This document shows, one piece after another, positions 40,410-49,269 of a stretch of 64,000 nt of DNA. The DNA is from Streptomyces malachitofuscus. GTDB lineage: Bacteria > Actinomycetota > Actinomycetes > Streptomycetales > Streptomycetaceae. The notes under the pieces were generated by a model. That model ran no database searches. It saw only the letters and a program-made list of their open reading frames with translations, and had not been told where the DNA came from. Numbering within the stretch: the first letter of the stretch is position 1; the number at the start of each line of letters is the position of its first letter. The position numbers and the translations under genes are program-made. The DNA lies in assembly GCF_014650055.1 (NCBI RefSeq), contig NZ_BMUF01000004.1, positions 322,297 to 386,296 of the forward strand. Direction: 5' to 3'.

Positions 40410-41657
40410 ATGTCCCTCTTCGTCCGCAGAAACGTCACCGCCGGGGCGCCCGCCGCGCTCGTGGCACTCGCGCTGCTCACCACCGGCTGCGCCGGGCAGG
40501 ACACCGACTCGCCCCCGTCCGGGCCGAGTCCCGGCACCACCGCCCCTCCGCACGGGTACGTCGAAGGGGCGCAGGAGGCAGCCGAGCAGCAGTCCCGGCT
40601 GGTGCTCAACGACCCCGTGACCGGAGACACCCGGGTGCTGGACCTGATCACCGGCGAGGCGCACGAGGCGCCACCGGTGAAGGGCGCCGAAAAACTCTCC
40701 ACGGACGGCCGGTTCGCCCACTTCCGCACCCCGGGCGGAACACGCGTCCTCGACGGCGGCGCCTGGACGGTGGATCACGGCGACCACGTGCACTACTACC
40801 GGGCGGCGATACGCGACGTCGGCCGCATACCCGCCGACGCCGGCGCGCGCGTCCGCGGCGACACCGCCGTGACCGCCGTGACCGGCGACGACGGCAGGGC
40901 CGTCACCTACCGCCGCGCCGACCTGGAGAAGGGCAGCGTCGGATCCGCCCGCGCACTTCCCGGAACGCACGCAGGGACGGCGGTGCCGTACGCGGAGCAC
41001 CTGCTGACCCTCACCGACGACGAGAAGGGCGTGCCGGTGGTCACCGTCCACGACCGGAAGGGCGGGCGCTCCGCGATCCCGGACGCCGCCTGCGAGGACC
41101 CGGCGGGCGACGCCGTCACCCGGCGCGGCGTCGTCTTCGGCTGCGCCGACGGCGCCCTGCTGATCAGCGAGGACGACGGACGTTTCACGGCCGAACGCAT
41201 TCCCTACGACGGCGAGGTGCCCCCGGGGCAACGGGCGACGTCCTTCCGCCACCGCGCGGGCAGCGACACCCTCACCGCGCCGGCCGGGGACCGGGCGGTG
41301 TGGGTGCTGGACGTCACCGGGCGCACGTGGACCAGAGTGCGCACGGGGCCCGTCGTCGCCGCCAACACCGCCGGCGAAGGGTCCCCGCTGCTCGTCCTGG
41401 AGACCGACGGCTCTCTGCACGGCTACGACATCGCCACCGGTGAGCAGTCGGCGCGGACCGCCCCGCTCCTGACCGGGGAACGGCCGGCCGGCGCCGACGG
41501 AAGCGCACCCGTCGTCGAGGTCGACCGCAGCCGTGCCTACGTCAACGACCCGGACGGCAGGCGCGTGTTCGAGATCGACTACAACGACGGCCTGCGCATC
41601 GCCCGCACCTTCGACCTCGACATGAAGCCGGAACTGATGGTGGAGACCGGACGATGA
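40410..41657 (+). CDS. aztD: AztD-like zinc metallochaperone lipoprotein, first copy
   Basis: A 415-aa exported protein, 14 bp after aztB. The N terminus ALALLTTGC has a lipobox-like end with Cys27. The mature part is a beta-propeller-like sequence (repeated D-G and G-x-V-x-V strands). The motif VDHGDHVHYYR has His123, His126 and His128 and resembles the zinc site of AztD, the periplasmic chaperone that hands zinc to AztC. It overlaps aztC by 4 nt. A second AztD paralogue follows aztC. Confidence 0.8.
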   Translation: MSLFVRRNVTAGAPAALVALALLTTGCAGQDTDSPPSGPSPGTTAPPHGYVEGAQEAAEQQSRLVLNDPVTGDTRVLDLITGEAHEAPPVKGAEKLSTDGRFAHFRTPGGTRVLDGGAWTVDHGDHVHYYRAAIRDVGRIPADAGARVRGDTAVTAVTGDDGRAVTYRRADLEKGSVGSARALPGTHAGTAVPYAEHLLTLTDDEKGVPVVTVHDRKGGRSAIPDAACEDPAGDAVTRRGVVFGCADGALLISEDDGRFTAERIPYDGEVPPGQRATSFRHRAGSDTLTAPAGDRAVWVLDVTGRTWTRVRTGPVVAANTAGEGSPLLVLETDGSLHGYDIATGEQSARTAPLLTGERPAGADGSAPVVEVDRSRAYVNDPDGRRVFEIDYNDGLRIARTFDLDMKPELMVETGR

Positions 41658-42613
41658 CGGCACCGAAGCGCCTCGTGCTGCGGCTGCGTCGCCTGCTGTG
41701 GGCCGTGATCGCCCTCCTCTGCGCGGGCACGGTGACCGCCTGCGTGAGCGGCGACGACCGGCCCCGCGTCGTGGTGACGACCAACATCCTCGGCGACGTC
41801 ACCCGGGAGATCGTCGGTGGCGAGGCGGACGTCACCGTTCTGATGAAGCCGAACGCCGATCCGCACTCCTTCGGCCTGTCGGCCGTGGAGGCCGCCGAGA
41901 TGGAGAACGCCGACCTGGTCGTCCTCAACGGGCTGGGTCTGGAGGAGAACGTACTGCGGCACGTGGAGGCCGTCCGCGAGGCCGGGGTGCCCACCGTCGA
42001 GGTCGGCAAGGTGGTCGACCCCCTCACCTTCCGGGCCACGGCCGACGGAGAGCTCGAGGAGGGGGCCGGACAGCCCGACCCGCACTTCTGGACCGACCCC
42101 GACCGCATGCGCAAAGCCGTCGGCGTGATCGCCGACGAGGTCGTCGAGAACGTGGGCGGCGCGGACGAGCGGACCGTACGCCGCAACGCCGCCCGCTACG
42201 ACCGGCAACTCGCCGGTCTGACCGCCTGGATGGAGAAGTCGTTCGACCGCGTCCCCGAGGACGACCGCGCCCTGGTCACCAACCACCACGTCTTCGGCTA
42301 TCTCGCCGACCGCTTCGGCTTCCGGGTGATCGGCGCGGTCGTCCCCAGCGGCACCACTCTGGCGTCACCCAGCTCCTCCGACCTGCGCTCGCTCACCGAG
42401 GCCATGCGCGAGGCAGGGGTGCGCACGGTGTTCGCCGACTCCTCACGGCCCGGACGCCTGGCCGACGTCCTGCGCACCGAACTGGGCGGCCGGGTCGAGG
42501 TCGTCGGGCTGTACTCGGAGTCGCTCACCGCCGAGGGAGAGGGTGCCGACACCTACCTGCGGATGATGCGCGCCAACACCACCGCCCTGACCGAGGGCCT
42601 CACGGCCCACTGA
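41654..42613 (+). CDS. aztC: Zinc substrate-binding lipoprotein AztC
   Basis: A 319-aa cluster A-I metal-binding protein. Signal region 10-29 ends with lipobox VTAC (Cys30). Zinc ligands are visible: His71 (NADPHSFGLS), His144 (PDPHFWTD), His211 or 212 (TNHHVFGYL) and Asp262 (VFADSSRPG). The fold is the ZnuA/TroA type with a linking helix (LTAWMEKSFDRVPE). The acidic stretch GELEEGAGQPD replaces the long His-rich loop of ZnuA, as in AztC. It overlaps the upstream aztD-like gene by ATGA and delivers zinc to AztB. Confidence 0.92.
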   Translation: MTAPKRLVLRLRRLLWAVIALLCAGTVTACVSGDDRPRVVVTTNILGDVTREIVGGEADVTVLMKPNADPHSFGLSAVEAAEMENADLVVLNGLGLEENVLRHVEAVREAGVPTVEVGKVVDPLTFRATADGELEEGAGQPDPHFWTDPDRMRKAVGVIADEVVENVGGADERTVRRNAARYDRQLAGLTAWMEKSFDRVPEDDRALVTNHHVFGYLADRFGFRVIGAVVPSGTTLASPSSSDLRSLTEAMREAGVRTVFADSSRPGRLADVLRTELGGRVEVVGLYSESLTAEGEGADTYLRMMRANTTALTEGLTAH

Positions 42614-42702
42614 GCCGCGCCAGCGCCGACACCGGCACGAGCGGTCGACCACACACCCATCACACCGACGCCGCACACCCGCGGCCGGAAGGATCACACG
42701 AA

Positions 42703-43908
42703 GTGAACAACCAGATACGCAACCGGGCCTTCACCGGCACCGCCCTCGCCCTGGCGGTGTCCGCGGTCCTGACCGCCTGCGGGGGAGGGGACGGCGCCTC
42801 GTCCGACGCGAAGGCGGCGAAGGAGACCCCGAGCACCGCCCCCGCCGTGGAGGTGGAGGACCCCCTGGTCGCCACCTTCGACGGCGGCCTGTACATCCTC
42901 GACGGCGAAAGCCTCCAGCTCACCAGGACCATCGAGCTGCCCGGCTTCAACCGCGTCAATCCCGCAGGAGACGACGACCATGTCGTCGTCTCCACCGACA
43001 GCGGCTTCCGGGTCCTCGACGCCACGCGGCAGTCACTCACCGACATCACCTATGAGGGAGCCAAGCCCGGCCACGTCGTCCGCCACGCCGGGAAGACGGT
43101 GCTGTTCACCGACGGCACCGGAGAGGTCAACGTCTTCGACCCGGCCGGCCTGAGCGGCGGCAGGAAGCCCGAGGGCCGCACCTACACCGCCGCCGAGGCC
43201 CACCACGGGGTCGCCATCGAACTGAGCAACGGCGAACTGCTCAGCACACTCGGCACCGAGGACAAGCGCACCGGCGCGCTCGTCCTGGACGAGAACGACA
43301 AGGAGATCGCCCGCAACGAGGACTGCCCCGGCGTCCACGGCGAGGCCGCGGCGAAGGGCGAGACCGTCGCCGTCGGCTGCGAGGACGGCGTCCTCCTCTA
43401 CAAGGACGGCACGTTCACCAAGGTCGACGCCCCCGACGACTACGGCCGCATCGGCAACCAGGCGGGCAGCGACGCCTCCGCGATCCTGCTGGGCGACTAC
43501 AAGACCGACCCGGACGCCGAACTCGAACGTCCCACCCGCATCTCGCTCATCGACACCGAGACGGCGAAGCTGCGCCTGGTCGACCTGGGCACCAGCTACT
43601 CCTTCCGCTCACTCGGGCGCGGACCCCACGGCGAGGCACTCGTCCTCGGCACCGACGGCACCCTTCATGTCATCGACCCGGAGACGGGCGGGACCGAGAA
43701 GAGGATCCCCGTCGTCGACGAGTGGCAGGAGCCTCTCGACTGGCAGCAGCCCCGGCCCGCGCTCTTCGTCCGCGGCCACACCGCGTACGTCTCCGAGCCG
43801 GGTAAGCGGCAACTCCACGCCGTCGACATCGAGTCCGGCGACAAGCTCGCATCCGTGACGTTGCCGAAGAGCCCCAACGAACTCTCGGGCGTCGTCACCG
43901 GCCACTGA
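42703..43908 (+). CDS. aztD: Zinc metallochaperone AztD, second copy
   Basis: A 401-aa lipoprotein of the AztD family. Signal peptide with LTAC lipobox (Cys about 25), then an eight-strand-type propeller: PLVATFDGGLYILDGESLQL, HVVVSTDSGFRVLDA, TAAEAHHGVAIELSNGELL, CPGVHGEAAAKGETVAVGCEDGVLLY. The HH and CPGVHGEA motifs suit the AztD zinc sites. GTG start at 42703 has GGAAGGA 10 bp upstream. It ends the azt operon, before a strong hairpin. Confidence 0.88.
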   Translation: MNNQIRNRAFTGTALALAVSAVLTACGGGDGASSDAKAAKETPSTAPAVEVEDPLVATFDGGLYILDGESLQLTRTIELPGFNRVNPAGDDDHVVVSTDSGFRVLDATRQSLTDITYEGAKPGHVVRHAGKTVLFTDGTGEVNVFDPAGLSGGRKPEGRTYTAAEAHHGVAIELSNGELLSTLGTEDKRTGALVLDENDKEIARNEDCPGVHGEAAAKGETVAVGCEDGVLLYKDGTFTKVDAPDDYGRIGNQAGSDASAILLGDYKTDPDAELERPTRISLIDTETAKLRLVDLGTSYSFRSLGRGPHGEALVLGTDGTLHVIDPETGGTEKRIPVVDEWQEPLDWQQPRPALFVRGHTAYVSEPGKRQLHAVDIESGDKLASVTLPKSPNELSGVVTGH

Positions 43909-43933
43909 CAGCCGTCCGCCACCGCGCACCACA

Positions 43934-43961
43934 GCTCGGCGGCCGCTGTCGGCCGCCGAGC
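43934..43961. terminator. Bidirectional terminator at the end of the azt operon
   Basis: An 11-bp perfect stem GCTCGGCGGCC/GGCCGCCGAGC with loop GCTGTC lies between the convergent ends of aztD (43908) and the Tat-exported protein gene (43971). It can serve both. Confidence 0.8.
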
Positions 43962-43970
43962 GGGCATGGC

Positions 43971-44948
43971 TCAGATCAGCGCGTTCTTGTAGAAGATGCT
44001 GGAGCGCCGGTCGCCCTCCACGCCGGTGGCGAAGCCGATGAAGAGGCGCGCCTCGCCGGCGTCGGTGCGGTAGATCGCCAGGCCCTCGGGCTCGCGGTGG
44101 TGGAGGGTGGAGCCGGCCTTGGTGAGCACGGGGCCCTGCTTCACGGTGCCGGTGTTGACGTCGATGCTGGTGACGTAGGAGTTGCCGTCGCCGGAGGGGC
44201 TGCCGTCGCCGGGGTACGCGTCACCCGTCAGGAAGTACATGTACGAGCCGTAGAGGGTGTATCCCTGCGGAGTTCCGGGGATGGACGGCTGCTTGAAGTC
44301 GACCAGCGGCGCACCGAAGTCGCGCGTCCGGAACGCGGAGAGGGGGAACACGGCGATGCGCTTGCCGGCGCTGGTGTGGTACCGCACGATCATGCGGTCG
44401 TGGACCGGGTCGACGGAGCACGTGTACTCGGTGGCCCCGGAGATCGGCCGGTACGCGGCCGAGGCCGCCGGTGAACCCATGGTGGTGTTGGCGGCGTAAC
44501 GGATGGGGGCGAGGGCCGTGCCGTACCCGTTGCCGTTCGCGGCGCACTCGATCCACAGCTCGGTGCCGGAGCCGCTGGGCAGCGCGGCGAAGGCCACGCC
44601 GTGCCCGAAGCCGTTGAGGTGCATGTACGAGAGGTAATTTCCGTCGAAGTCCATCTTGTTGATGCACAGGTCACCGGCGGACTCGGCGCTGCCGCTCCGC
44701 TTGGTGGCCACGTACAGGAACTTGTTCACCCAGTCGAAGGCGAAGCTCTGCTGGACCCGCGGACCGTGCGTGTTCTTGGACCGGAACAGGTCGTACGACG
44801 GCTGCGTGAGATCGAACCGCTTGGTGGCGCCCACCGCGGCGGAAGCGGACTGGGCGCCGGCACCGAGTCCGAGTGCGGCCAGCGAAACGCCGGCGCCGGT
44901 GCGTATGAGGCCGCGACGGGAGAAGGTAAAGCCCGAACTACGGTGCAT
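43971..44948 (-). CDS. Tat-exported beta-propeller protein (TagC/teichoic-acid-biosynthesis-C-like)
   Basis: A 325-aa secreted protein. Twin-arginine signal FSRRGLIRTGAGVSLAALGLGAGAQSASA with SRR at about 10-12. The mature part (FDLTQPSYDLFRSKNTHG, QQSFAFDWVNKFLYVATKR, DLCINKMDFDGNYLSYMHLNGFGHGVAF, HREPEGLAIYR) resembles phage receptor-binding and TagC-like propellers annotated as teichoic acid biosynthesis protein C. A cell-wall glycopolymer binding role is likely but not shown. It needs Tat export, which suggests folding or a cofactor before export. Confidence 0.75.
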   Translation of the reverse strand: MHRSSGFTFSRRGLIRTGAGVSLAALGLGAGAQSASAAVGATKRFDLTQPSYDLFRSKNTHGPRVQQSFAFDWVNKFLYVATKRSGSAESAGDLCINKMDFDGNYLSYMHLNGFGHGVAFAALPSGSGTELWIECAANGNGYGTALAPIRYAANTTMGSPAASAAYRPISGATEYTCSVDPVHDRMIVRYHTSAGKRIAVFPLSAFRTRDFGAPLVDFKQPSIPGTPQGYTLYGSYMYFLTGDAYPGDGSPSGDGNSYVTSIDVNTGTVKQGPVLTKAGSTLHHREPEGLAIYRTDAGEARLFIGFATGVEGDRRSSIFYKNALI

Positions 44949-45037
44949 GGGGGGACTCCTGAGGAATCGATGGATGGGGGCCGATCAGGAACACGTGATC
45001 TTATCCGCCGAAGGGGCGTGCTCGCGGCCCCGAATGG

Positions 45038-45718
45038 TCATGCCGTGCGTTTGGACGGGCGGAGGACCATGACGGAGTCCTCCAGGCTCGCCACCATGGC
45101 GAAGGGGAAGCGGTCGAGCTCGAGACAGAGGGGGACGTCGTCGGGATGGGTACCTCGGCGCACGCCTTCCGCCAGTTCGGCGGCGGCACGCGAGGAGGCG
45201 GCCCGGTGGAGGAACTCGGCCGCGTCCGTGGCGACTCCGGCCGCCCTGCGAGCGATGTACTGAGCGCACGCCAGGTCTTCTTCGGCGCGCCCGTCCTCAC
45301 CGGTCACCACGAACGTGACACGGTCGTACCCGCGTGACCGCACGTACCGGGCGGTTTCCTCGGCCACCACGAAGCCGGCGCACAGCACCAGTGACGCCTC
45401 CCTGACCGCGAGGGCGCCGACCGTTCCGGCCGTGGTCTTCTGCACCACGGTCCGCCCGCCGAGGTCCACGGACCGCAGCAGGCCCGGTGAGTTGACGGCG
45501 TCGAACCCGGGCGCCGGCGGGCCGTCCTTGAGCGCGACCCAATCGGGGTGGCGCGCCTTGAGCGCCAAGGCCTCGTCCAGCGAATCGGCGAGGACGATCC
45601 TCTCCGCTCCCCGGGCGAACGCCCAGGCGGCCACGGTGAAGGCGCGCATCACGTCGATCACGACCGCCACGGACGGGGTTTCGGCAAGCTCGGCGATGCC
45701 GAGGTAACGGGCGTCCAT
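45038..45718 (-). CDS. comB: 2-phosphosulfolactate phosphatase-like protein (ComB)
   Basis: A 226-aa protein of the ComB family. It begins [46 protein letters not shown], followed by [41 protein letters not shown] and [21 protein letters not shown]. These match 2-phosphosulfolactate phosphatases, which dephosphorylate a coenzyme M precursor in methanogens. Many bacteria have the gene without making coenzyme M, so the true substrate here is open. GTG 45736 would add six residues; ATG 45718 gives the family N terminus. Confidence 0.8.
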   Translation of the reverse strand: MDARYLGIAELAETPSVAVVIDVMRAFTVAAWAFARGAERIVLADSLDEALALKARHPDWVALKDGPPAPGFDAVNSPGLLRSVDLGGRTVVQKTTAGTVGALAVREASLVLCAGFVVAEETARYVRSRGYDRVTFVVTGEDGRAEEDLACAQYIARRAAGVATDAAEFLHRAASSRAAAELAEGVRRGTHPDDVPLCLELDRFPFAMVASLEDSVMVLRPSKRTA

Positions 45719-45814
45719 CCACGCATGATCGCGCACGCCGCGCCCCCGGCACCTGGACAGTGACGCTCATCACGGCGGTTTCGCCGTGCGCGCCTTGTCC
45801 CGGGGCCTGATGGC

Positions 45815-46246
45815 CTACGGACGGGCAGGGGCGGGGGCCAGACCCTCCTCGACGAGGCCGGCGAGTACGGCGTCGCCGAGGGCGTGCACGGCGGACCGGG
45901 GCCGGACCATGACGGTGAACTCCTTGATCCGGCCGTCGTCGTCGAAGTGCAGCAGGTCGACACCGTGGATCTCCTTGCCGCCCGCCCTCGCGCGGAAGAG
46001 GAGCACCGCGGACGGCGCGGTGGTGTCGTCGGTGCTGGTCAGTGCGGTGCCGGTGTGGTCACCGATGTAGCGGAACTCCTCGAAGGTCCGCAGCAGGACC
46101 CCGAAGAGCCCCATCACCATCCGCTTGCCCTCGAAGGGGGCGAACTTCACCGGGCTGTAGAAGCGGATGTCGTCGGTGAACAGGTCCTCCAGGGCGGCGA
46201 GATCCCGGTCGTCGACGGCTGCACGGAAACGGTCTGCCGTGTTCAT
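45815..46246 (-). CDS. SnoaL-like / nuclear transport factor 2 family protein
   Basis: A 143-aa NTF2-like protein: MNTADRFRAAVDDRDLAALEDLFTDDIRFYSPVKFAPFEGKRMVMGLFGVLLRTFEEFRYIGD, then TAPSAVLLFRARAGGKEIHGVDLLHFDDDGRIKEFTVMVRPRSAV. It suits SnoaL-like domains acting on small molecules. AAGGAAGGGA stands upstream of the ATG at 46246. It is divergent from a PadR regulator, with TAGTCAT half sites between, so it is probably repressed by it. Confidence 0.85.
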   Translation of the reverse strand: MNTADRFRAAVDDRDLAALEDLFTDDIRFYSPVKFAPFEGKRMVMGLFGVLLRTFEEFRYIGDHTGTALTSTDDTTAPSAVLLFRARAGGKEIHGVDLLHFDDDGRIKEFTVMVRPRSAVHALGDAVLAGLVEEGLAPAPARP

Positions 46247-46260
46247 GGGCATCCCTTCCT

Positions 46261-46294
46261 TAGTCATGAGTGTGAGTAGTCATTTTTATGACTA
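46261..46294. promoter_or_regulatory. PadR-type operator with three TAGTCAT half sites
   Basis: TAGTCAT at 46261-46267, TAGTCAT at 46277-46283 and its reverse complement ATGACTA at 46288-46294. The latter two form a perfect 7-4-7 dyad. All lie between the SnoaL and PadR genes, as expected for an operator of both. Confidence 0.7.
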
Positions 46295-46341
46295 TCATGG
46301 GTGTCCTGCGGGGCGACAGAGGCATGCGAGGAGCGGATTCC

Positions 46342-46911
46342 ATGGCACTACGGCACGCCGTGCTGGCGGCGCTGCTCGACGGCGAGCTCAGCGGCTACCA
46401 GCTGGCCAAGGCGTTCGACGTCGGTGTGGCCAACTTCTGGTACGCACAGCCGCAACAGCTCTACGCGGAGCTGACCCGGCTGGAGAAGGAGGGTCTGGTC
46501 GCGGGCCGGGAGGTGGTGCAGGAGACCCGGCCGAACAAGAGGCTGTTCCACGTGACCGACACCGGTGTGGCGGAGCTGGAAGCCTTCACGGCCGCCTCCG
46601 CCAAGCCGGCCTTCATCCGGGACGATCTGCTGGTCAAGGTCCAGGCAGCCGACCGGGTGGACACCGACGCCCTCATCGCCCAGCTCACCGACCGCGCCAG
46701 GATCGCCCAGGCCAAGATCGACCTGTTCGGGACACTGCTGTGCCGTCTGCGAGGCGATCGTACGGAGGAGGATTTCCTCCGCCACGGCGACCGCATCGGC
46801 CCGTACCTGACCTGCCTGCGCGGTGTGGCCTTCGAGCAGGAGAACCGCGACTGGTGCGTGCGCACCATCGACGTCCTCGAGGAGAGGCGGCAGCTTCATG
46901 CCCGGCACTGA
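46342..46911 (+). CDS. PadR family transcriptional regulator
   Basis: A 189-aa regulator. The N-terminal winged helix is MALRHAVLAALLDGELSGYQLAKAFDVGVANFWYAQPQQLYAELTRLEKEGLVAGREVVQETRPNKRLFHVTDTG, with the PadR signature (YQLAK and the wing NKRLFHVTDTG). The C-terminal helices form the dimer. GAGGAG stands 8 bp before the ATG at 46342. It overlaps the SGNH gene by 14 nt. It likely represses the divergent SnoaL gene and itself. Confidence 0.92.
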   Translation: MALRHAVLAALLDGELSGYQLAKAFDVGVANFWYAQPQQLYAELTRLEKEGLVAGREVVQETRPNKRLFHVTDTGVAELEAFTAASAKPAFIRDDLLVKVQAADRVDTDALIAQLTDRARIAQAKIDLFGTLLCRLRGDRTEEDFLRHGDRIGPYLTCLRGVAFEQENRDWCVRTIDVLEERRQLHARH

Positions 46912-47728
46912 CACGGTGTATCTGCGCTACGTCGCCCTGGGCGACAGTCAGACGGAGGGCCTGGGCGACGGCGACGACCTCACCGGACCGCGTGGCTTCG
47001 CCGACCGCCTCGCCGAACAGTTGGCGCGCCATCAGCCGTCCGTCGAGTACGCCAACCTGGCCGTCCGAGGGCGCCTCGCCGCGCAGATCCACGCCGGACA
47101 GCTGGCTCCCGCCCTCGCCCTGCGCCCCGACCTGGCCACCGTCGTCGCCGGCGTCAACGACCTGCTGCGCCCCCGCTTCGACGCCGACGAGGTCGCCGGC
47201 CACCTGGAGGCCATGTTCGCCGCGCTGACCGCCCAGGGTGCCCACGTGGCCACGATCACCATCCCGGATCCCGCCCGCATCAGCCCGCTCGCACGTCCCC
47301 TGGTGCCGCGTGTCACTGCACTGAACCAGCGCATCCGCCAGGCCGCCCGCAGGCACGGTGTCACCGTCGCCGAGACCGCCCTCCACCCCGTGGCGAGCGA
47401 CTCCCGACTGTGGAGTGCCGACCGTCTCCACGCCAGTTCCCTCGGCCACGAGCGCATCGCCGCCGCCCTCGCCCACGCACTGCGCCTGCCCGGCAGCGAC
47501 GACAGCTGGACCCTCCCTCTGCCACCGACGCCGCTGCCCACCCGCTGGTACGTCGCAGGCAATGAACTCCGTTGGATGGCGGGCTTTTTGGGCCCCTGGC
47601 TCATGCGGCGCGTCAAGGGTCGGTCCTCGGGAGACGGCCGTACGGCGAAACGCCCCCTCCTCCTTCCCGTGGGGACGGACGACAGCGCTCCGCCACGGGC
47701 CGGCGCCCACTCGCCGGGCACCCCCTGA
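46898..47728 (+). CDS. SGNH/GDSL-type esterase
   Basis: A 276-aa hydrolase with block I YVALGDSQTEGLGDGDDL (Ser), block II/III LAVRGRLAAQ and VVAGVNDLLR (Asn), and block V WSADRLHASSLGHERIA (Asp/His). It has no signal peptide, so it is cytoplasmic. The reading frame overlaps the PadR gene and is translated in the same operon. After about residue 210 there is a Pro-rich and basic tail (TWYVAGNELRWMAGF...). The natural substrate is unknown; PadR coupling suggests a xenobiotic or phenolic ester. Confidence 0.88.
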   Translation: MPGTDTVYLRYVALGDSQTEGLGDGDDLTGPRGFADRLAEQLARHQPSVEYANLAVRGRLAAQIHAGQLAPALALRPDLATVVAGVNDLLRPRFDADEVAGHLEAMFAALTAQGAHVATITIPDPARISPLARPLVPRVTALNQRIRQAARRHGVTVAETALHPVASDSRLWSADRLHASSLGHERIAAALAHALRLPGSDDSWTLPLPPTPLPTRWYVAGNELRWMAGFLGPWLMRRVKGRSSGDGRTAKRPLLLPVGTDDSAPPRAGAHSPGTP

Positions 47729-47777
47729 GCAGCGGGCCGCCACGCACCGGACCGGCGAACCGGAGTCGAGCGGCCTT

Positions 47778-48608
47778 TCAGTGTCCGAGTGCGGTACGAA
47801 GCCGGTGGAGCCCTTCGGCTCTCCAGTGCTCCCGGTCAGGCATCTGGTCGTTCCGGCGCCAGCGCCAGGCGCAGAACAACGCCCAGTTCAGGGCGCGGCA
47901 TCGGTGGAGCAGAGCCTGGTCGGCGCCGGCATAGTGCCGTCCCACCTCTTCGGGCGCAAGGGCGAGGTCGAACTCGACAGGGCCCCGGCAGCACGTGGCG
48001 AGGTCCACGAAAAGGGGTCCTTTCCTGGTGTTCAGGAGGTTGCCGGGATGCGGCTCGCCGTGCAGCAGCTGTTCGCCGGCTGCGGCGTCGGCGATCTCGG
48101 CGCTCAGCCCCTTGAGCGTGCCGGTGAGCAGCTCCCGGTCGTGATCGGGCAGTTCGGGGCTGCGCTCCGCGTCCTGCATCTCTCCCAGCGCCACGGCGAC
48201 TCGGCCGGTGAAGTGCGGCGCCTCCAGTTCGACCCGGCGCAGGGCGGCATGGTGGCGCAGGAGCACGTCCGCGTAGTCGGCCGGGGCGATCTCCGATTCC
48301 ACGGACTCGTAGTAGGTCCACAGGGAGACGGCGAAGGCATCATGCCGATGGACTCGGCCGTCGGCCCGGGGGTCGAGTTCGGCCACCGGAGCGCCGGCGT
48401 CGGCGAGGCGGTGAGCCACCTCCACCTCGAACTCGGAATCCGCCAGCTGTTCCAGAGGCGCGACCCGGGCCAGCGCGCCGCAGGGTTCCAGACGCAGCGC
48501 GACCCGGTCGGAGTTGTGGATCACGACCACGTCGTCGACCTGAAGCCCCAGCTCCGAGGCGGTCGCCCTTCCTGCCTCGACTGCGCGGCGGAGGGACAGG
48601 GGCTCCAT
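47778..48608 (-). CDS. Aminoglycoside-phosphotransferase-like protein (APH fold)
   Basis: A 276-aa kinase-like protein. Brenner motif reads LLHGEPHPGNLLNTRKGPLFVDLATCCRGPVEFDLAL (the usual HGD is HGE here), with the DxD-type LFVDLA motif about 15 residues later. N-terminal region VVVIHNSDRVALRLEPCGALARVAP holds the ATP lysine/arginine area. Members phosphorylate small molecules (choline, aminoglycosides, fructosamine). The Asp-to-Glu change at the catalytic base may lower or redirect activity. The substrate is unknown. Confidence 0.82.
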   Translation of the reverse strand: MEPLSLRRAVEAGRATASELGLQVDDVVVIHNSDRVALRLEPCGALARVAPLEQLADSEFEVEVAHRLADAGAPVAELDPRADGRVHRHDAFAVSLWTYYESVESEIAPADYADVLLRHHAALRRVELEAPHFTGRVAVALGEMQDAERSPELPDHDRELLTGTLKGLSAEIADAAAGEQLLHGEPHPGNLLNTRKGPLFVDLATCCRGPVEFDLALAPEEVGRHYAGADQALLHRCRALNWALFCAWRWRRNDQMPDREHWRAEGLHRLRTALGH

Positions 48609-48637
48609 GCGTTTCTTCCTCTTGTGGCGGGGCGGGA

Positions 48638-49246
48638 CTAAGCCGTCGTGTGTCGCGGGGGCGTTGCGGCGGGGTGCGCCTGGAGGATTCCCTCGACGCC
48701 CTGCAAGAAAGTCTCACACACCAGATCGGGGTCAAAGAGGCAGCCGGCCGCCATGGCGCCGTCCCGGAGCATGACCAGGTGGCGGCCGGCAGCGTCGGCG
48801 GGTGTGTGGCCGGCCTGCTCCAGCAGCTCGGTGACCGTCTCCAGGAACCATTGCCGGTGGGCCAGCACGGCGCGATGGACGGGGTGCGCCGGATCGGGGT
48901 ACTCGGCCACCGCGTTGAGGAAGGCGCAGCCGCGGAAGCCGGGGGACCGGATGCCTTCCGCGATGGACCGGCTGACGGCCCGCACGCGTTCGGCCGGCGA
49001 GTCGGCACTCGCCCGGGCGGCCTCGGTCTGAGCGCGGATACCGCGGTCGGCCTGGTCGAGATAGGCGAGGACGAGTTCTTCCTTGCCCGCGAAGTGCCGG
49101 TACAGCGTCGCCCGGGTCACCTGCGCCTCCGCGATGATCCGGTCGACGCCGACGGAGTGGATCCCTTCCGCGTAGAAGATCCTCGTTGCCGTGCTGAGCA
49201 GCCTGGCCCGCGCTTCGGAGGGGCGGGCTTCCGTGCCTCGACTCAT
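48638..49246 (-). CDS. TetR/AcrR family transcriptional regulator
   Basis: A 202-aa repressor. The helix-turn-helix is ARARLLSTATRIFYAEGIHSVGVDRIIAEAQVTRATLYRHFAGKEELVLAYLDQAD. The C-terminal domain (FRGCAFLNAVAEYPDPAHPVHRAVLAHRQWFLETVTELLEQAGHTPADAAGRHLVMLRDGAMAAG) matches the TetR_C_33-like group of environmental-stress regulators. ATG 49246 with GGAGT upstream. It faces a membrane protein gene across a region with two mirror-image operators. Confidence 0.9.
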   Translation of the reverse strand: MSRGTEARPSEARARLLSTATRIFYAEGIHSVGVDRIIAEAQVTRATLYRHFAGKEELVLAYLDQADRGIRAQTEAARASADSPAERVRAVSRSIAEGIRSPGFRGCAFLNAVAEYPDPAHPVHRAVLAHRQWFLETVTELLEQAGHTPADAAGRHLVMLRDGAMAAGCLFDPDLVCETFLQGVEGILQAHPAATPPRHTTA

Positions 49247-49269
49247 GGACTCCACGCTACCAAACCGAC

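Noticed and set aside
39507..41663. 718-codon antisense frame across aztB and aztD
   Set aside because: A shadow of strong codon bias; the plus-strand genes have clear family motifs.
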